The notes under the pieces were generated by a model. That model was not told the origin of the DNA. It was given only the letters and a program-made list of their open reading frames with translations, and did no database searches. Source: Arvicola amphibius (Eukaryota; Chordata; Mammalia; Rodentia; Cricetidae). Taken from it: DNA of 64,000 bases. This document shows positions 34,895-45,779 of this stretch, in pieces. The stretch covers positions 15,662,583 through 15,726,582 of the forward strand of contig NC_052063.2 of assembly GCF_903992535.2 (NCBI RefSeq), given 5' to 3'. The translations under genes and the position numbers were made by a program. How positions within the stretch are numbered: position 1 is the stretch's first letter; each line of letters begins with the position of its first letter.

Positions 34895-35065
34895 AGTGAG
34901 TGTGTGCACGGTGCCCATGTACCTGTGCACAGACAGGCATGATGCATATGCTGAGGCCAGAGGACTTATAGGAGTTGATTGCCTCCTCTACCACGTGGGT
35001 CTTGTGGCTTGAACTTAGACTGTCTGGCCGTAACCAACTGAGTAATTTCACTGGTTCCTATTTCA
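34801..35065 (-). mobile_element. B3-type SINE, antisense, with (TC)n(TG)n
   Basis: The microsatellite (34,832-34,906) sits where the SINE's CA-rich tail would be. After it come 'gaggccagaggacttataggagttgattgcctcctctaccacgtgggtc', 'ttgaacttagactgtctggccgtaaccaactgag'. This is the reverse complement of the 'gccaagcctgacgacctgagt' type of B3. Confidence 0.8.
34832..34906. repeat. (TC)n(TG)n microsatellite
   Basis: About 24 TC units, then about 8 TG units and a GTGAG-rich end, within the SINE tail. The Arg-Glu frame on the minus strand comes from this tract. Confidence 0.95.
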
Positions 35066-35364
35066 TTTTTGTGACCTAGCTTGAATATTTCACCATAACC
35101 ATCTCTGTTATCACTATTCTTATCTGAGTTCTTATACAGCATATGCCATTCTAAGTTTGTTGCATATATTAACTCAATATTCACAGTTCTTTCCGGTAGA
35201 CATTATCTTACCATTTCCATATGTTAGCAAAAGAATTACTCTGTATATAATTGGGTAACTCATTGAAAGACCACACTTTCTTACTGCAAACCTGTATTTT
35301 AATTTCACTACTGGATTTTGGAGACCCTGGGTTTTTCCTCTGTGTTTTCTTTACCATGAACATA

Positions 35365-35680
35365 TGATGTGGAATTGTCCTCTCTATGCTATGAATATGT
35401 TTTACTACCATTGGTTAATAAAAGAAGCTGCTTTAGCCTACTACAGGGCAGAATATAGTCAGGCTGGAAGAAATAGAGAGAGAGAGTAGACAGAGTCAAA
35501 GAGACACCATGAGCCTTGTGGTAAAATATAAACTAATAGAAATAGGTTAATTCAAGCTATAAGAGCTAGCCAATAAGAAGCCTAAGCTAATAGCTCAAGA
35601 CGTGTTGTAATTAATATAGTTTCTGTGTTATTATTTTGGGTCTGGGTTGCCAGGAAATGAATGAGCAGCCTCTGTCTACA
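35365..35680 (+). mobile_element. LTR-like element, sense
   Basis: Begins TGATGTGGAATTGTCC and ends near CTCTGTCTACA. Shared blocks: 'ctaccattggttaataaa', 'ggcagaatatagtcaggctgg', 'ctaatagaaataggttaattcaagctataagagctagcc', 'taattaatatagtttctgtgttattattttgggtctgggttgcc'. It is the plus-strand counterpart of the solo LTR at 516-885. A 5-bp ACATA recurs at each edge but does not fit TG...CA borders exactly, so a TSD is not claimed. Confidence 0.75.
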
Positions 35681-36734
35681 TATATATTGGTTGTACAAGT
35701 ATGATTTGTTTAGCAAGGTGCAAGAAGAGATTATATAGCTTTTGATTCGTTTAGTAGAAGAAATGGAGAAAGATTCCCTCCAATTCAGATGTGGACAAAA
35801 CAACAGTGACTGAACCACAGTGTCTTAACAACAATTTAATATTTAAATAGGTAAATTTTTACGCTGAGGGTTGCCCAATACCCAATATTTTCTTATGACT
35901 GTATTTTGCCCAAGGCTTGTATTCATTTTTCTCTCTAAGAAGATTTTGTTTAATTTTCATATGTCTTATATTCTGAAATTAGAATAGTGAACAATTTGCT
36001 TTATTTGTGTGTTTTTGTGATGTCTTCATTATCCTCAAGTGCTACTAGAGGAAAGACTGTGGAGGGTACAGTGTGGATAAAAATATAGATTTTATTGCCA
36101 TCTGTATCTGTTTGCCATTGCCAACCATAGGCATCTTATCTTGTGGAAATACATAAAATAATAGTGCCATAGGTTTCAGATTTTTAAAATAAGAAAATAG
36201 ATATTATCTCAGGGAGCTATTAAAGAAATTTAAATAAATTTTCACATTTGAGAGAATATAATAGGAATCACTATGGTATTTGTGGTAAATATGATTATTA
36301 TCACATTATCATCACCAGCATTCTTTTTACAGGAATAATTTATTAAATGGCCCACTTATTCCTTTAACCTATTCAATGCTATATTTTAAGCTCATTTCAG
36401 GAAACCAGATCTGACTAGTCCTGTCATAAGATGGGATCTGGTGAAGGTGAGGCTAATTTTGATGTCAAGTAACACAAGCACATATATGACACTTTTCATA
36501 TATGTGTGTGTTCTTGTGTATGCAAATGTATATTCCCCTTTTACTTGCACACGTTTCTTCTTCAGTAAATATGAGAACCTTTTGTGCAGTGCATTAATGA
36601 TTTATTTCTGTGTAAACAACCTTCCAAATTTATTCATGAAACAAGCAAAAAAACATCTTATCATTTTGTTAGTTGACAAGGCATGTCATGGTGTCTCCAT
36701 GCAGCACTCATGAGACGTGGCTAGAGTTAACACA
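35681..36734. other. No recognised feature
   Basis: AT-rich DNA. No gene or repeat recognised. Confidence 0.35.
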
Positions 36735-37121
36735 TGTAGTGATGAGGCGAGCAGGCCTGTTTTTCATCCCACCCGGCTCCCACATAGCTAGCTTAGCCCC
36801 AGAAATAACAACACACAAATTGTATTCTCTTAAACACTGCCTGGCCCATTAATTTCAGCCTCTTATTAGCTAATTCTCACATCTGGCTTAACCCGTTTCT
36901 AATAATCTGTGTAGCAACACAAGGTGGGGGCTTACTGGGAAAGATTCAGCATGTCTGACCTGGTGGCTGGCTTCATGGCAACTGTCTCAGAGAGGAGAGG
37001 CATGCCATCTGACTAACTTCCTTCTTCCCAGCATTCTGTTCTGTCTACTCCCCCTATCTAAATCCTGCCCTCTCAAAAAGCCAAGGCAGTTTCTTTATTA
37101 ACCAATGAAAGTCCTCCATCA
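36735..37121 (-). mobile_element. Solo LTR with perfect 6-bp TSD
   Basis: 387 bp, TGTAGTGATG...CTCCATCA on the plus strand, with AACACA exactly duplicated at 36,729-36,734 and 37,122-37,127. It shares 'aacaacacacaaattgtatt', 'aaacactgcctggcccattaa', 'ctaataatctgtgtag' and 'gcagtttctttattaaccaatgaaa' with the 33.8-kb LTR. The distinct TSDs show two independent integrations rather than one provirus. Confidence 0.88.
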
Positions 37122-37127
37122 AACACA

Positions 37128-37689
37128 CAGTATAATATCTAGAGAGTCCTTGCCTCTAAGGGTCATGTGACATGGAACTCAGGACCTTACAGCATTGCAC
37201 GAGATGGCATCCAAAGAAGTAAAACCCCAAGTGCAAGGGTTTAATTTTATTTGTCATGTTTACCCCTGACTCTTTGGCCAAAGCAAGTCGCACAATGAAA
37301 GCCAGATTTTATCTGGGAGGAAAGTGTATTGGAACAACATGAATTCTGTGAAGTGTGGTTCATTAGAAGCACTAACGGAACAATTTAATACAAACTGCTG
37401 CTCTGAAATTGGTGACTTTCACTGACTACAGTAAACTGAAGTTGTACATGCCATATCTAGGAAAGCTTAGTCACATACTCTTTAAAGAGCTTTCTAGTGG
37501 TGAAATGTCCACTAGCAGATAAACTTGAAGAAATAGTATATTAATAAGGAATCTTTCTACTGTGATTGGATCGTGATTGACTGCAAAGGATATAGGTGTT
37601 TAGCGGCTTGTTTTGACATTGAAGTAAATTATGACTTATTACTATATCTATAGATCAGTGTACTGCTCAACCCTCTTTGGAGAAACTTC
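37128..37689. other. No recognised feature
   Basis: About 560 bp with no repeat or gene identified. Confidence 0.35.
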
Positions 37690-38335
37690 TTGTAGTGTAT
37701 GGTAATTACATAGATTTGAAACTGGACAAGGTATAGAGAGTGAGATACTTTGGAGTACACAATCCTGAATGGGATGTCTTTATCACATGATAAAGATTCA
37801 GGAGTTTAAGCTGGACAAGAAGACAAAAAAGATTGAAAGAGTAGGAGATTTCATCTCTCCAGCATTCTGCAGACATAACAGGGAAGCTTTACAAAGGAAA
37901 ACGGGGAGAGAGCAAGAGCATGTACAATACTCGTACAAGAGCAAGCCAGAAAAAATCCCACATGAAATAAAAGGTAGGAGGTGGATCAAAAAAGTGTTCA
38001 CAAGCAATAGCTTCTGGGGCGTGAGAATCTGTTTTCTTCAGCAAAGTGGCACTGAGTGCATTCATCGTGTTCTAGGACAGACCCTATACTCAGGAACTGA
38101 TGGCCAACACAAACCAGAATTCATGGCTTTTGTTGTTGTTGTTGTTGTTTATTTTTAAGAGGGAGAGATTGAGCACGAAGTTTCGTGGTAGGGAGGGTGT
38201 ATCTAAGAGGAGTTGGAGGATAGGAAAGAATATGATAAAAAGTACAGTGTATGAAATTGTCAATGGAAAATTAAATAATGGGAAAATAAATGTTAAAAAT
38301 GAATTCAACTACTTGCAAGACAAAATGAACAATTA
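37690..38335 (+). mobile_element. Lx-like L1 3'UTR, sense
   Basis: 'agagtgagatactttggagtacacaatcctgaatgggatgtctttatc', 'tctggggcgtgagaatctg', 'gacagaccctatactcaggaactgatggccaacacaaacc', a (GTT)6 run, then 'gggagagattgagcacgaag', 'ggtagggagggtgtatctaagaggagttggagg', 'gaaagaatatgat...tgtatgaaattgtc'. This is the order of an Lx-group 3'UTR. The 129-residue plus frame spanning most of it is not a gene. Confidence 0.7.
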
Positions 38336-38509
38336 ATTATTTATAATTTCAATATATTAAATAAGAGATTCAACTTGGCTTCTTATTCTCTGACCAATTC
38401 ATTCTATTAGATTCAAAAACATCCACACAGTATATATTTCAAACAAATAAAATAGAGAGGACTAAACACAAGAAAAACTATTTTGAGGCCTATGGTGACC
38501 TCATTTCCA

Positions 38510-38511
<2 letters not shown>

Positions 38512-38562
<51 letters not shown>

Positions 38563-38620
38563 TATATATGTTATATATTATATATATAATATAATATAAT
38601 ATAATATAATATAATATAAA
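38512..38620. repeat. Compound (AT)n-(CA)n-(AT)n-(ATATA)n
   Basis: (AT)n of about 40 bp, (AC)n of about 11 bp, more AT, then at least six TATAA units. Strongly AT-rich and self-complementary. Confidence 0.95.
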
Positions 38621-39451
38621 TTCAACAGTACATCAAAATCATTTCTGTTATATCTTCAATTCTCAAGTACATTTTGAGAGATGCTGCTGAAGAGGGGATC
38701 ATAGGTTGTCAACTTGGTCTGTGTCGGAGTCATCTGGGCTATGCAGGACTAGGGATGAAAAGCCACTGTCTTCCAAAGATTCACACTATAAAGGAAAATG
38801 CTGCGTGCACACTAAGTACTGTCAAATTCAAACAGCTTAAGGGCTTTTCGTGTCTGATGCCTAGTCTCTTCCCTGGCATACCCAGGGATCATCACAAAGG
38901 TGAATTGAAATGTGCTTTGGAATAAAAATTTGGGTTTGTTTTTTTTAAAATGACTTTCCCTGCTTCAAGGAAAAAAAACTTGATTTATTTAACCTATGCT
39001 TTCAGAAAAGTGTACCTTTGTCTCACAGTTCCTAGGTGACGAATTTTTCTTGTACCTGAATCCACCAGCAGGTTCCATTATCACACTGTATTATGCCGCA
39101 CTAAATCAAGTGACACACCGTGACTATTAATGTTGTGATGTGTAAGAGCATGTCTCACTCGGGACGGGGGATTGTGGTTTTGAAAAAGAGCTGTCTCTGC
39201 ACTATTCCATAAAATTCTCACCTTGGAAGCAGAGTTGTTTGCCTTCTAAGCACTTTTATTGGCAATTTTGAGATATATTTTAAAGTCTGTATTTTTTTTT
39301 CTTCAGGATCATTAAATATTCATGACCCTACTAAAGCTTCCAATAATGAAATAAGTTATATAGATGATTATAGAGAACATTTACCATTTCTGTATTTAGA
39401 TAAATCAGAAGGAACAGAGTCAGGATAAACAGAGCAGACCTTTCCACAGGA
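38621..39451. other. No recognised feature
   Basis: About 830 bp. No gene or repeat family recognised. Confidence 0.35.
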
Positions 39452-39664
39452 TTGATCATGGTAGATCAATAGACTTTGTTACTGATCTTTAGGTTAGCTG
39501 TTGCTATCATAATATCCACCCCTCCTTAATGTGATTTATACCAAGGAGAGAAGCAGGTTTGAATGTATGTTATTTATTTGACTTTACAAACCTCCTCCTC
39601 TCTTTTCTGAGATTTATGACTACTGCTATAATAGCTTAAGATCTGAGGAAACTAAAGGTTAGTT
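39452..39664 (+). repeat. Direct repeat copy 1 (0.21 kb, unknown)
   Basis: Starts with the inverted repeat TTGATCATGGTAGATCAA and ends at 'gaaactaaaggtta'. It recurs in the same orientation at 40,991-41,204 at roughly 85% identity by eye, with 'taatgtgatttatacca' and 'agaagcaggtttgaatgt' exactly shared. The flanks of the two copies are not similar, so it is either a dispersed family with two copies here or the remnant of a larger duplication. Confidence 0.85.
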
Positions 39665-40624
39665 GATATAGAAATTGAACACTTTACATTGGTATGGATT
39701 TTGGTCTATTGATACAAATTAAAGGTCAATTTTGCTACTATATATATAAATAATCTTGTTGAGGGATTATGTTTATGTAGCTCATTTAAAAATATAATAT
39801 ACAATTAAAAATACAAATTAATAGATAGTTATATATAATAATCAAATATTTACTCATGTTAATTATGTTTTTAGATATACAGAGATATATTTCAGCTAGA
39901 TGATCTTCAACACTTCAAAAACCTATGGACTATGACATTTAAAATGTTGTTGAATCTTAGACTTTTCTCACAAGTGAGACATGTCTGCTTCTGGCAGCAT
40001 CAATTACTTTAGAGAGGATGGTGGGCATCGAAGAAACTCATGGAATTTGCCTTCTGTGTCACAAGGCTAATCATTTGGGCAAGAAACTGCTCTTGCCTAA
40101 ATTGCTTGCTTGTATACTGTACAAACGGGATGTACAGGAGCAACAGCAGCACGACGGCTAAGCTTACCTAGATAAGATGGAATAATCCTTCAGGGTTCCT
40201 GCTCCACCAGAGAAACTGCCAGACATTCTGCAGGACACATGTTAAACAACTGACAGATTTTTCCAGTAGAAGACAAAACAGTTCTTCAAATTTCCTGTTT
40301 CACTAAAAAAGTCTTCTAGACAAAGTGTGCCTATATGCTGAAGATATCCAGCATTGCAAAAGAAATTTGGGTGACTGTCCAAGCAGTGAGATGTCTTTGT
40401 CAATTCTAGATTTTTGGTAATCATTTACAATGCTCTTCCTGTTTACTTAGGTAATATTATATCCTTCTGGTGTCTTTGATGGAATTGAAGACTAGATAGT
40501 TATAATTATAGTTTTCCTAATTTATGATAAAAAATAAATTATACATAAAACCTAGGACTAACAAAGATTAGATAGGTGATATGGTATTTTCTTTAATTTT
40601 GTCTTTTAATTAGAAAAGGTTAGA
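39665..40624. other. Unclassified spacer between direct repeats
   Basis: About 1 kb. Text such as 'ctgcttctggcagcatcaattac' and 'ccaccagagaaactgccagacattctg' feels like dispersed retroelement sequence, but I cannot name a family. No coding frame of note. Confidence 0.35.
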
Positions 40625-40980
40625 TGATGTGGGACATCCTGTACATGTGTTGCTTTTATTGGGCGATGAATAAAGTTTCAGCCAATGGCTTAACTGAGTA
40701 AATCTAGTTGAGAAGTCTGAACAGAGACACATAGAGAGAGTCTGATACAGAGGCGAGAGTCAATGAGACTCCATTTAGCCACCCAAGAAGTAAGATGTGA
40801 GGTAATAAGCCCTGAGCCTCATGATAAAAGCTAACAGAAATGAGTAAATTCACAGAGAGGTATAGCCAAAAATAGTCTAAGTCATGGAAATTGCAACTGA
40901 TATTAAGCCTCTGGGTGGTTATTGGGGAACAGGCAGGAAGAGAGAAACCAGTCCAGGGGTACCAGCATGATGAAGAACAG
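40625..40980 (+). mobile_element. LTR-like element, sense
   Basis: Begins TGATGTGGGACATCC, followed by 'gcgatgaataaagtttcagccaatggc', 'gagagtctgatacagaggcgagagtcaatgagactcc', 'taagccctgagcctcatgataaaagctaacagaaatgag'. The layout matches the 35.4-kb copy with heavy divergence. The 3' border is unclear; it runs up to the second direct-repeat copy. Confidence 0.55.
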
Positions 40981-40990
40981 CCTTCCATGC

Positions 40991-41204
40991 TTGATCATGG
41001 TAGATCAATAGATTTTGTTATATTTGTTTAGGTTGGTTGTTGCTATTGCAATATTCCCCTCCCCTTTAATGTGATTTATACCAACTAGAGAAGCAGGTTT
41101 GAATGTCTATTATTTCTTGGACTCCACAAACCTCTTCCTCCTCTCTGTTCTGAGATTTATGACCACTGCTTTAATATCTTAAGATCTAAGGAAACTAAAG
41201 GTTA
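40991..41204 (+). repeat. Direct repeat copy 2 (0.21 kb, unknown)
   Basis: Partner of 39,452-39,664, with the same inverted repeat at its start and the same 3' limit. It directly follows the LTR-like element at 40.6 kb. Confidence 0.85.
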
Positions 41205-42285
41205 ATTCTTTTCTCAAGAAGATATTTTTCACAATAGTTAATCCCTTGTTTCCATTAGAAACCAGGCCATTTATGCTAGGGCAAGAGATTGATTCTTGTT
41301 ACTGTTAGGGAATAATTGATGGTATTCTTCAGTCATTAGCCTACAGATACACAAAATATAATAGTGATTTTTAATTATTTAATTCTTTCTACTTATATGA
41401 ATTTTCATTCTTTTTTTCTGAAGACCAGAGATGAGTTCTAAAATTGTTGAGAAAACATTTTATTAATTAGGTTTTTTATGCTATATGCAATTAAAAAAAT
41501 TTTAACCTTTAAAATTAGTATTAAATGTTGAAATCCAGAGTTTATACAGCAAAGTGCTAGAAGTTATAAATGAGTATCTTTCTATCTCTTATTTTATCAT
41601 TCATTTTCCCTTTTCTACCTCATCTTTCTGAAATCTGATAACAACTATTTGTTTTTAACCAAAGTAAAATATATATGTTATAAAAATGGGTCAAATATTT
41701 TAAAAGGCTTAGAGATAACAAGTAGGCCAAAATCTTACTACTTATAATCAATAATCCTAGTCACCAGTTCTGTTTTTAATCTGTTTTAGCTATTTATATT
41801 CCATTTAACTAGACAAACTCATAGATATCTTTTCTCATTTTACATATTAGCTTGTTATATTCGAGGATATCAGGGAAACTATCTTATTAGGAAAAATTAG
41901 GAAAATATTCATTAGGAAAATTAACATTTCTTCCTAATGTTTCTGTCCTATTACATAAAATTGTATTGTTAATGGGACAATGCAAGAGACTATGTTTGTA
42001 TTTGTTTTTTCTTTTCTCAACCAAAGACAGTTGAGAGACCAGTAATCCTTGCTTTGTAAAACACAGGGAACAAAAGAAAAGAAATAATGAATTTGATGGA
42101 TGAGTACCAACAAGTGGTTTGGTATTCAAAATATTAATATAAATGTTAGAAATTAATATGTGTGATGCTAATTTGAGAAGAGAATGAGAATAAACATAAT
42201 CTTTCCTGGGTTCTCAGCACACAGAAAGTATACACACTTATATTTAGATATGTCCATACATGCCTTTAAAATTTCATGAATGTCT

Positions 42286-42286
<1 letters not shown>
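41205..42286. other. No recognised feature, AT-rich
   Basis: About 1.1 kb of AT-rich DNA with no gene or repeat recognised. Confidence 0.4.

Positions 42287-42316
<30 letters not shown>
42287..42316. repeat. (GT)15 microsatellite
   Basis: Uninterrupted GT units immediately upstream of a B1 copy. Confidence 0.95.
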
Positions 42317-42318
<2 letters not shown>

Positions 42319-42452
42319 GTGATGCATGCCTTTAATCCCAGTATGTGGTTGGTAGAGGAAGGTGGATATTGGAGTTCAAATGCAGGCTTGTCTACAGAGC
42401 TAGTTCCAGGACAATCAGGGGTACACAGAGAAGCCCTGTCTCAAAAACAAAC
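42317..42452 (+). mobile_element. B1 SINE, sense, 5' edge lost in (GT)n
   Basis: 'gatgcatgcctttaatcccag', 'gtagaggaaggtggat', 'tgcaggcttgtctacagagctagttccaggacaatcagggg', 'cacagagaagccctgtctcaaaaaca' give the B1 body. The first ~10 bp are replaced by the microsatellite. Confidence 0.88.
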
Positions 42453-43499
42453 TCATGAATTCATGGATGCAACATCAAACAAGGTACCTCAATGGATCTG
42501 GAAGTGAGAAAATCACACAGTTCCAAATAGGAAAGGATTGCATGGATCCTAAAAAGTCAATGCCTAATATCTATTGGAAAAGCTTTCAAGCTTCTTTAGA
42601 AACAGGAGCAGAGCTGAGGGTTGGCATAACTTTAAGGATCTGAAAATGAGTGATATATTGGCAAGATGACAAGATCAGTGTTTGCAAAGATTCACCACAA
42701 AATCCTGCATCGCCAGTCCTTGCTGGACATCTGGACAAATAGAACCCACAGAGCAGAAGAGTCTTTCACACAGAGCCCCCTGATGATGTTCTGATAAGCA
42801 TGAAATTCTGCAGGGAAAATAGCCATGATAATTATAGTTTGCAGATAAAGCAAAATGTTACAAACAGAGAGTAAAGTAAACGTATATTATTCTAACAGAG
42901 ATAATTGTCCCAACTATAATGACAGTAAGATGCCAAGAAGAGAGAGGAAAATTTGCGAAAAAAAACCCCACAAAACAAAACAAATTAAATGATTTAGAAA
43001 TGCACACTGTACTGACTGCTGTGGAGAGGGAGCAGTCAGCACGAGAGGCAAATAGTAAACAATAACGGTGAAATTTAAGCTATTAGAAAGCAGGCCACAC
43101 AGAAGTGACGCGGAGACAACTAGACAGAAAACACAAAGCAGAAATTAAGAAGCAGAAAAGCGATACATGAACTGGAGGCAAGTCGGGCAAGCACTTTCCC
43201 CAGATCATTTTCGAACGGGAAAGAAGAGGAAGAAATGCTTTCTCATTCTAAGCCGTTCCTGATATCAGGTATGCTTACTGAGAACTGAACAAGATACTCT
43301 ATACTATAGGAAGAAAAGTGAATTAGCATTCAGCCATTATGGCTGTGAAATAGATCTAAGACACAACAGGAGAATATCAAGCAAGCGAATTTAGGTTTAC
43401 AGAAGCTTTGTCATCTATAGGACTATATGCCTGGTAAGAAAGAGTCAGAAGAAAATGAGTCTATTCAGGATTAACCCACCATTTCAGAGTGTCAGCTAA
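42453..43499. other. No recognised feature
   Basis: About 1 kb, unique-looking, with no gene or repeat recognised. Confidence 0.35.
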
Positions 43500-43801
43500 T
43501 TCCCATGTAGATTAGATCTATGTAAGTCACTGTTAGGGTCCTCATTGTCTAAGTTCACTGGCATTGTGATTTGTGGGCTCGTTTTCTTTGCTTTATTTTT
43601 CAAAGCCACTTATGAGTGGTTTAAACCACATGTGATACTTGTCTTTTGGTGTCTGGGTTACCTCACTCAAAATGATGAAGACAAGATCTCCTGAGTAAAT
43701 TGGCATCATGGGGACTTTGGGGGAGGGTTGAAGGGGAGAGGAGAGGCAGGGAGGGGAGCAGAGAAAAATGTAGAGCTCAATAAAAATCAATAAAAATGTT
43801 A
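43500..43801 (+). mobile_element. L1 3' end with inverted 5' part (twin-primed)
   Basis: 43,500-43,677 is antisense 3'UTR/ORF2 end ('cccatgtagattagatct', 'gcattgtgatttgtgggctcg', 'gggttacctcactcaaaatgatg'). 43,678-43,801 is sense 3' end ('agacaagatctcctgagtaaattgg' through polypurine to 'gagctcaataaaaatcaataaaaat'). CAGCTAA at 43,493-43,499 and 43,802-43,808 is a possible short TSD. The antisense arm contains a local insertion forming the palindrome GTGGTTTAAACCAC (43,616-43,629). Confidence 0.82.
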
Positions 43802-43844
43802 CAGCTAAATAAAAGAACATAAAAGAGATCGTTTATTTCCTTAA

Positions 43845-43849
43845 AAATT

Positions 43850-43900
<51 letters not shown>

Positions 43901-44035
43901 TACACTATGGAATACATGTGGGGGTCAGAGGACAATCAGCAAAAGTTGATGTTTTCCTTGTATCTTGTTGACCCAGAGAATTGAACTATGTCACATTGAG
44001 CTTGGTGGCAAGTGTCTTTACCTGTTGAGATATTT
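43845..44035 (-). mobile_element. B3-type SINE, antisense, with (GT)n
   Basis: (GT)n at 43,854-43,900 followed by 'gggggtcagaggacaatcagcaaaagttgatgttttccttgtatcttgttgaccc', 'attgaactatgtcacattgagcttggtggcaagtgtctttacctgttgag', the reverse complement of the 'gccaagc' B3 type with its CA-rich tail. Confidence 0.85.
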
Positions 44036-45199
44036 TGTGTGTTCTGTAAACCAATACTTCTATAAACCACTACTAAAATCTAGAATATAGTTGGTTAAAA
44101 TGTGTGGGGAAGTGGGGAAGAAATAAATTCATGAAAGAAATATTCAGCCTAAATACTAATTAACTATAGGAGTCAAAGCAACACTAACAAGATGGAATTT
44201 ATGGTTTTATAAACAAGTTTTAGATAACAATAACATTGAATAGATTGTAGAATACAGGAAAACCAAAATCTTGGCTTTTGGAGGAAGGTGCTTATGTCAA
44301 AATATGCAGATATTTATATAAACTAATATATCTATAAAATAGAAAGGTTTGCAGATACACAAATTTTAGAGCAATAGTTTCTTGAATATCGAAAAGAGAA
44401 TATGAGAGTCAACAATTATTTCAATATTCTGTAGAGAATTTTTTCTCGAAATTTAAAATACTTGTGAAATATTGCCAATATTTTGCATTGTCAATTTATG
44501 TTGGTTATATTTGTATATTTTTACATCATTAAAACATTTAAACATGTATAAAAGGTGATTAATAAGCTATATATTTGCATTTTATTCTTATATAAATATT
44601 TTTGTCAGAGGCAGGCTTATTTTGGCTTTATTTACTGATTTGTATTTCATTTAGTTCCTAAAACATGCCTTTCTTTTTCTCTACTTGTGTCTTTTGAAAT
44701 CTTTCTCGATTTTTCACCTAGTTTTTCTGAGTTTCAGACTCTAACCAGGACTTTCCTCCTTTTTTGCTACATTTGCTGCTTGACTCTATGGGAGAGGCAA
44801 TCCCCCTTCTCATTCCTTTAATGTCTCTGGGTGGCTCCTTACTTTCCTCAGTTCCACACCATGCCATTATTTTCAAAGAGTGATTCTCAGGTAGTATTCT
44901 GAGCATAGGCTGATGAACATCCACGTTGTGAATTCTCACTCCAGGTCTGTGTCCTATTGTGGGTGCTTGTTTACTACTGACACACAGGAGAACACAACAG
45001 GGAGAAGTGAAGATCTGTTGGGGAAGAAGATGTTCAGGGATTTACGTTCCCTCATTGTTTAGGCCATCTTTTAAGTTCATGTCTTGTCTTTCTGTAAATG
45101 CCAACAAGATTTTAAAAATGTCCAAATTGGTGCTAGAAATACCGCCCCCCCCCCGGTTAAATTAAGAGCCATGACTTCTTTTCTAGGGGACTTGGATTC
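44036..45199. other. No recognised feature
   Basis: About 1.2 kb with no clear repeat. A C10 run occurs at 45,145-45,154. No gene recognised. Confidence 0.35.
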
Positions 45200-45375
45200 T
45201 ATTTTAAATACACACATGGAGGCTACCAATCAGTTGTAACTCCTGTTCCAGTGGAGCCAACATCTCTTTTGGCCTCCTTTCTGGCATCTGTGGGGACTGT
45301 ATGGATGAAGTTCACAGACATAGGTACCGGCAAAACCCCCACACAATAAAATAAAACAAATCTAAAACAAGTAAA
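45200..45375 (+). mobile_element. 5'-truncated B2/B3-type SINE, sense
   Basis: 'aatcagttgtaactcctgttccagtgga', 'cttttggcctcctttctggcatctgtgggg', 'ggcaaaacccccacacaataaaataaaac' match the 3' half of the tRNA-derived SINE and its A-rich tail. Confidence 0.75.
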
Positions 45376-45779
45376 CAAACAAAGCACAAATGATGCCCAA
45401 GCTATTCTTTCTTCTACTGTATGAGGTTCAGGTCATATGCTAGCTATTCAGTGGGTGACAGGTGCAGCTTAATGAATAGAATTGTCTATCTTGAAATTTT
45501 ACTGGCACTTAGTAAATATCCTGAGCTTACTCAAGATGCGGCTTTTCTGTTACAGCACATCTGCATTTCCCAGCTATTCTAATGTTCTTAAAATAGGATC
45601 CTTCATTTTGGATCTTAAGCTCACTTCTTGGCTTCAGGACAAATTTCTTACTTTCATACAATATATGTTCTGATGATGACTTCCTTTCCCCTAACGTTTC
45701 TCCCAGATTTCTCCTGTTAGGATAAGTGGCAAAAGGTACCTTGTGAGTCCATGCCAAGGTGTGCCACTAAGTGATCAAG
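45376..45779. other. No recognised feature
   Basis: No repeat family or gene recognised. Confidence 0.35.

Noticed and set aside
35360..35682. 5-bp ACATA as TSD of the 35.4-kb LTR-like element
   Set aside because: The right copy overlaps the expected CA end of the LTR, so the match cannot be a true flanking duplication with those borders.
37769..38158. 129-residue plus-strand frame
   Set aside because: Lies within an Lx-like L1 3'UTR, a non-coding part of the element.
39452..41204. Direct repeats interpreted as the two LTRs of a provirus
   Set aside because: The copies start TTGATC and end GGTTA, without TG...CA ends, have no TSD, and no primer-binding site or gag/pol sequence is visible between them.
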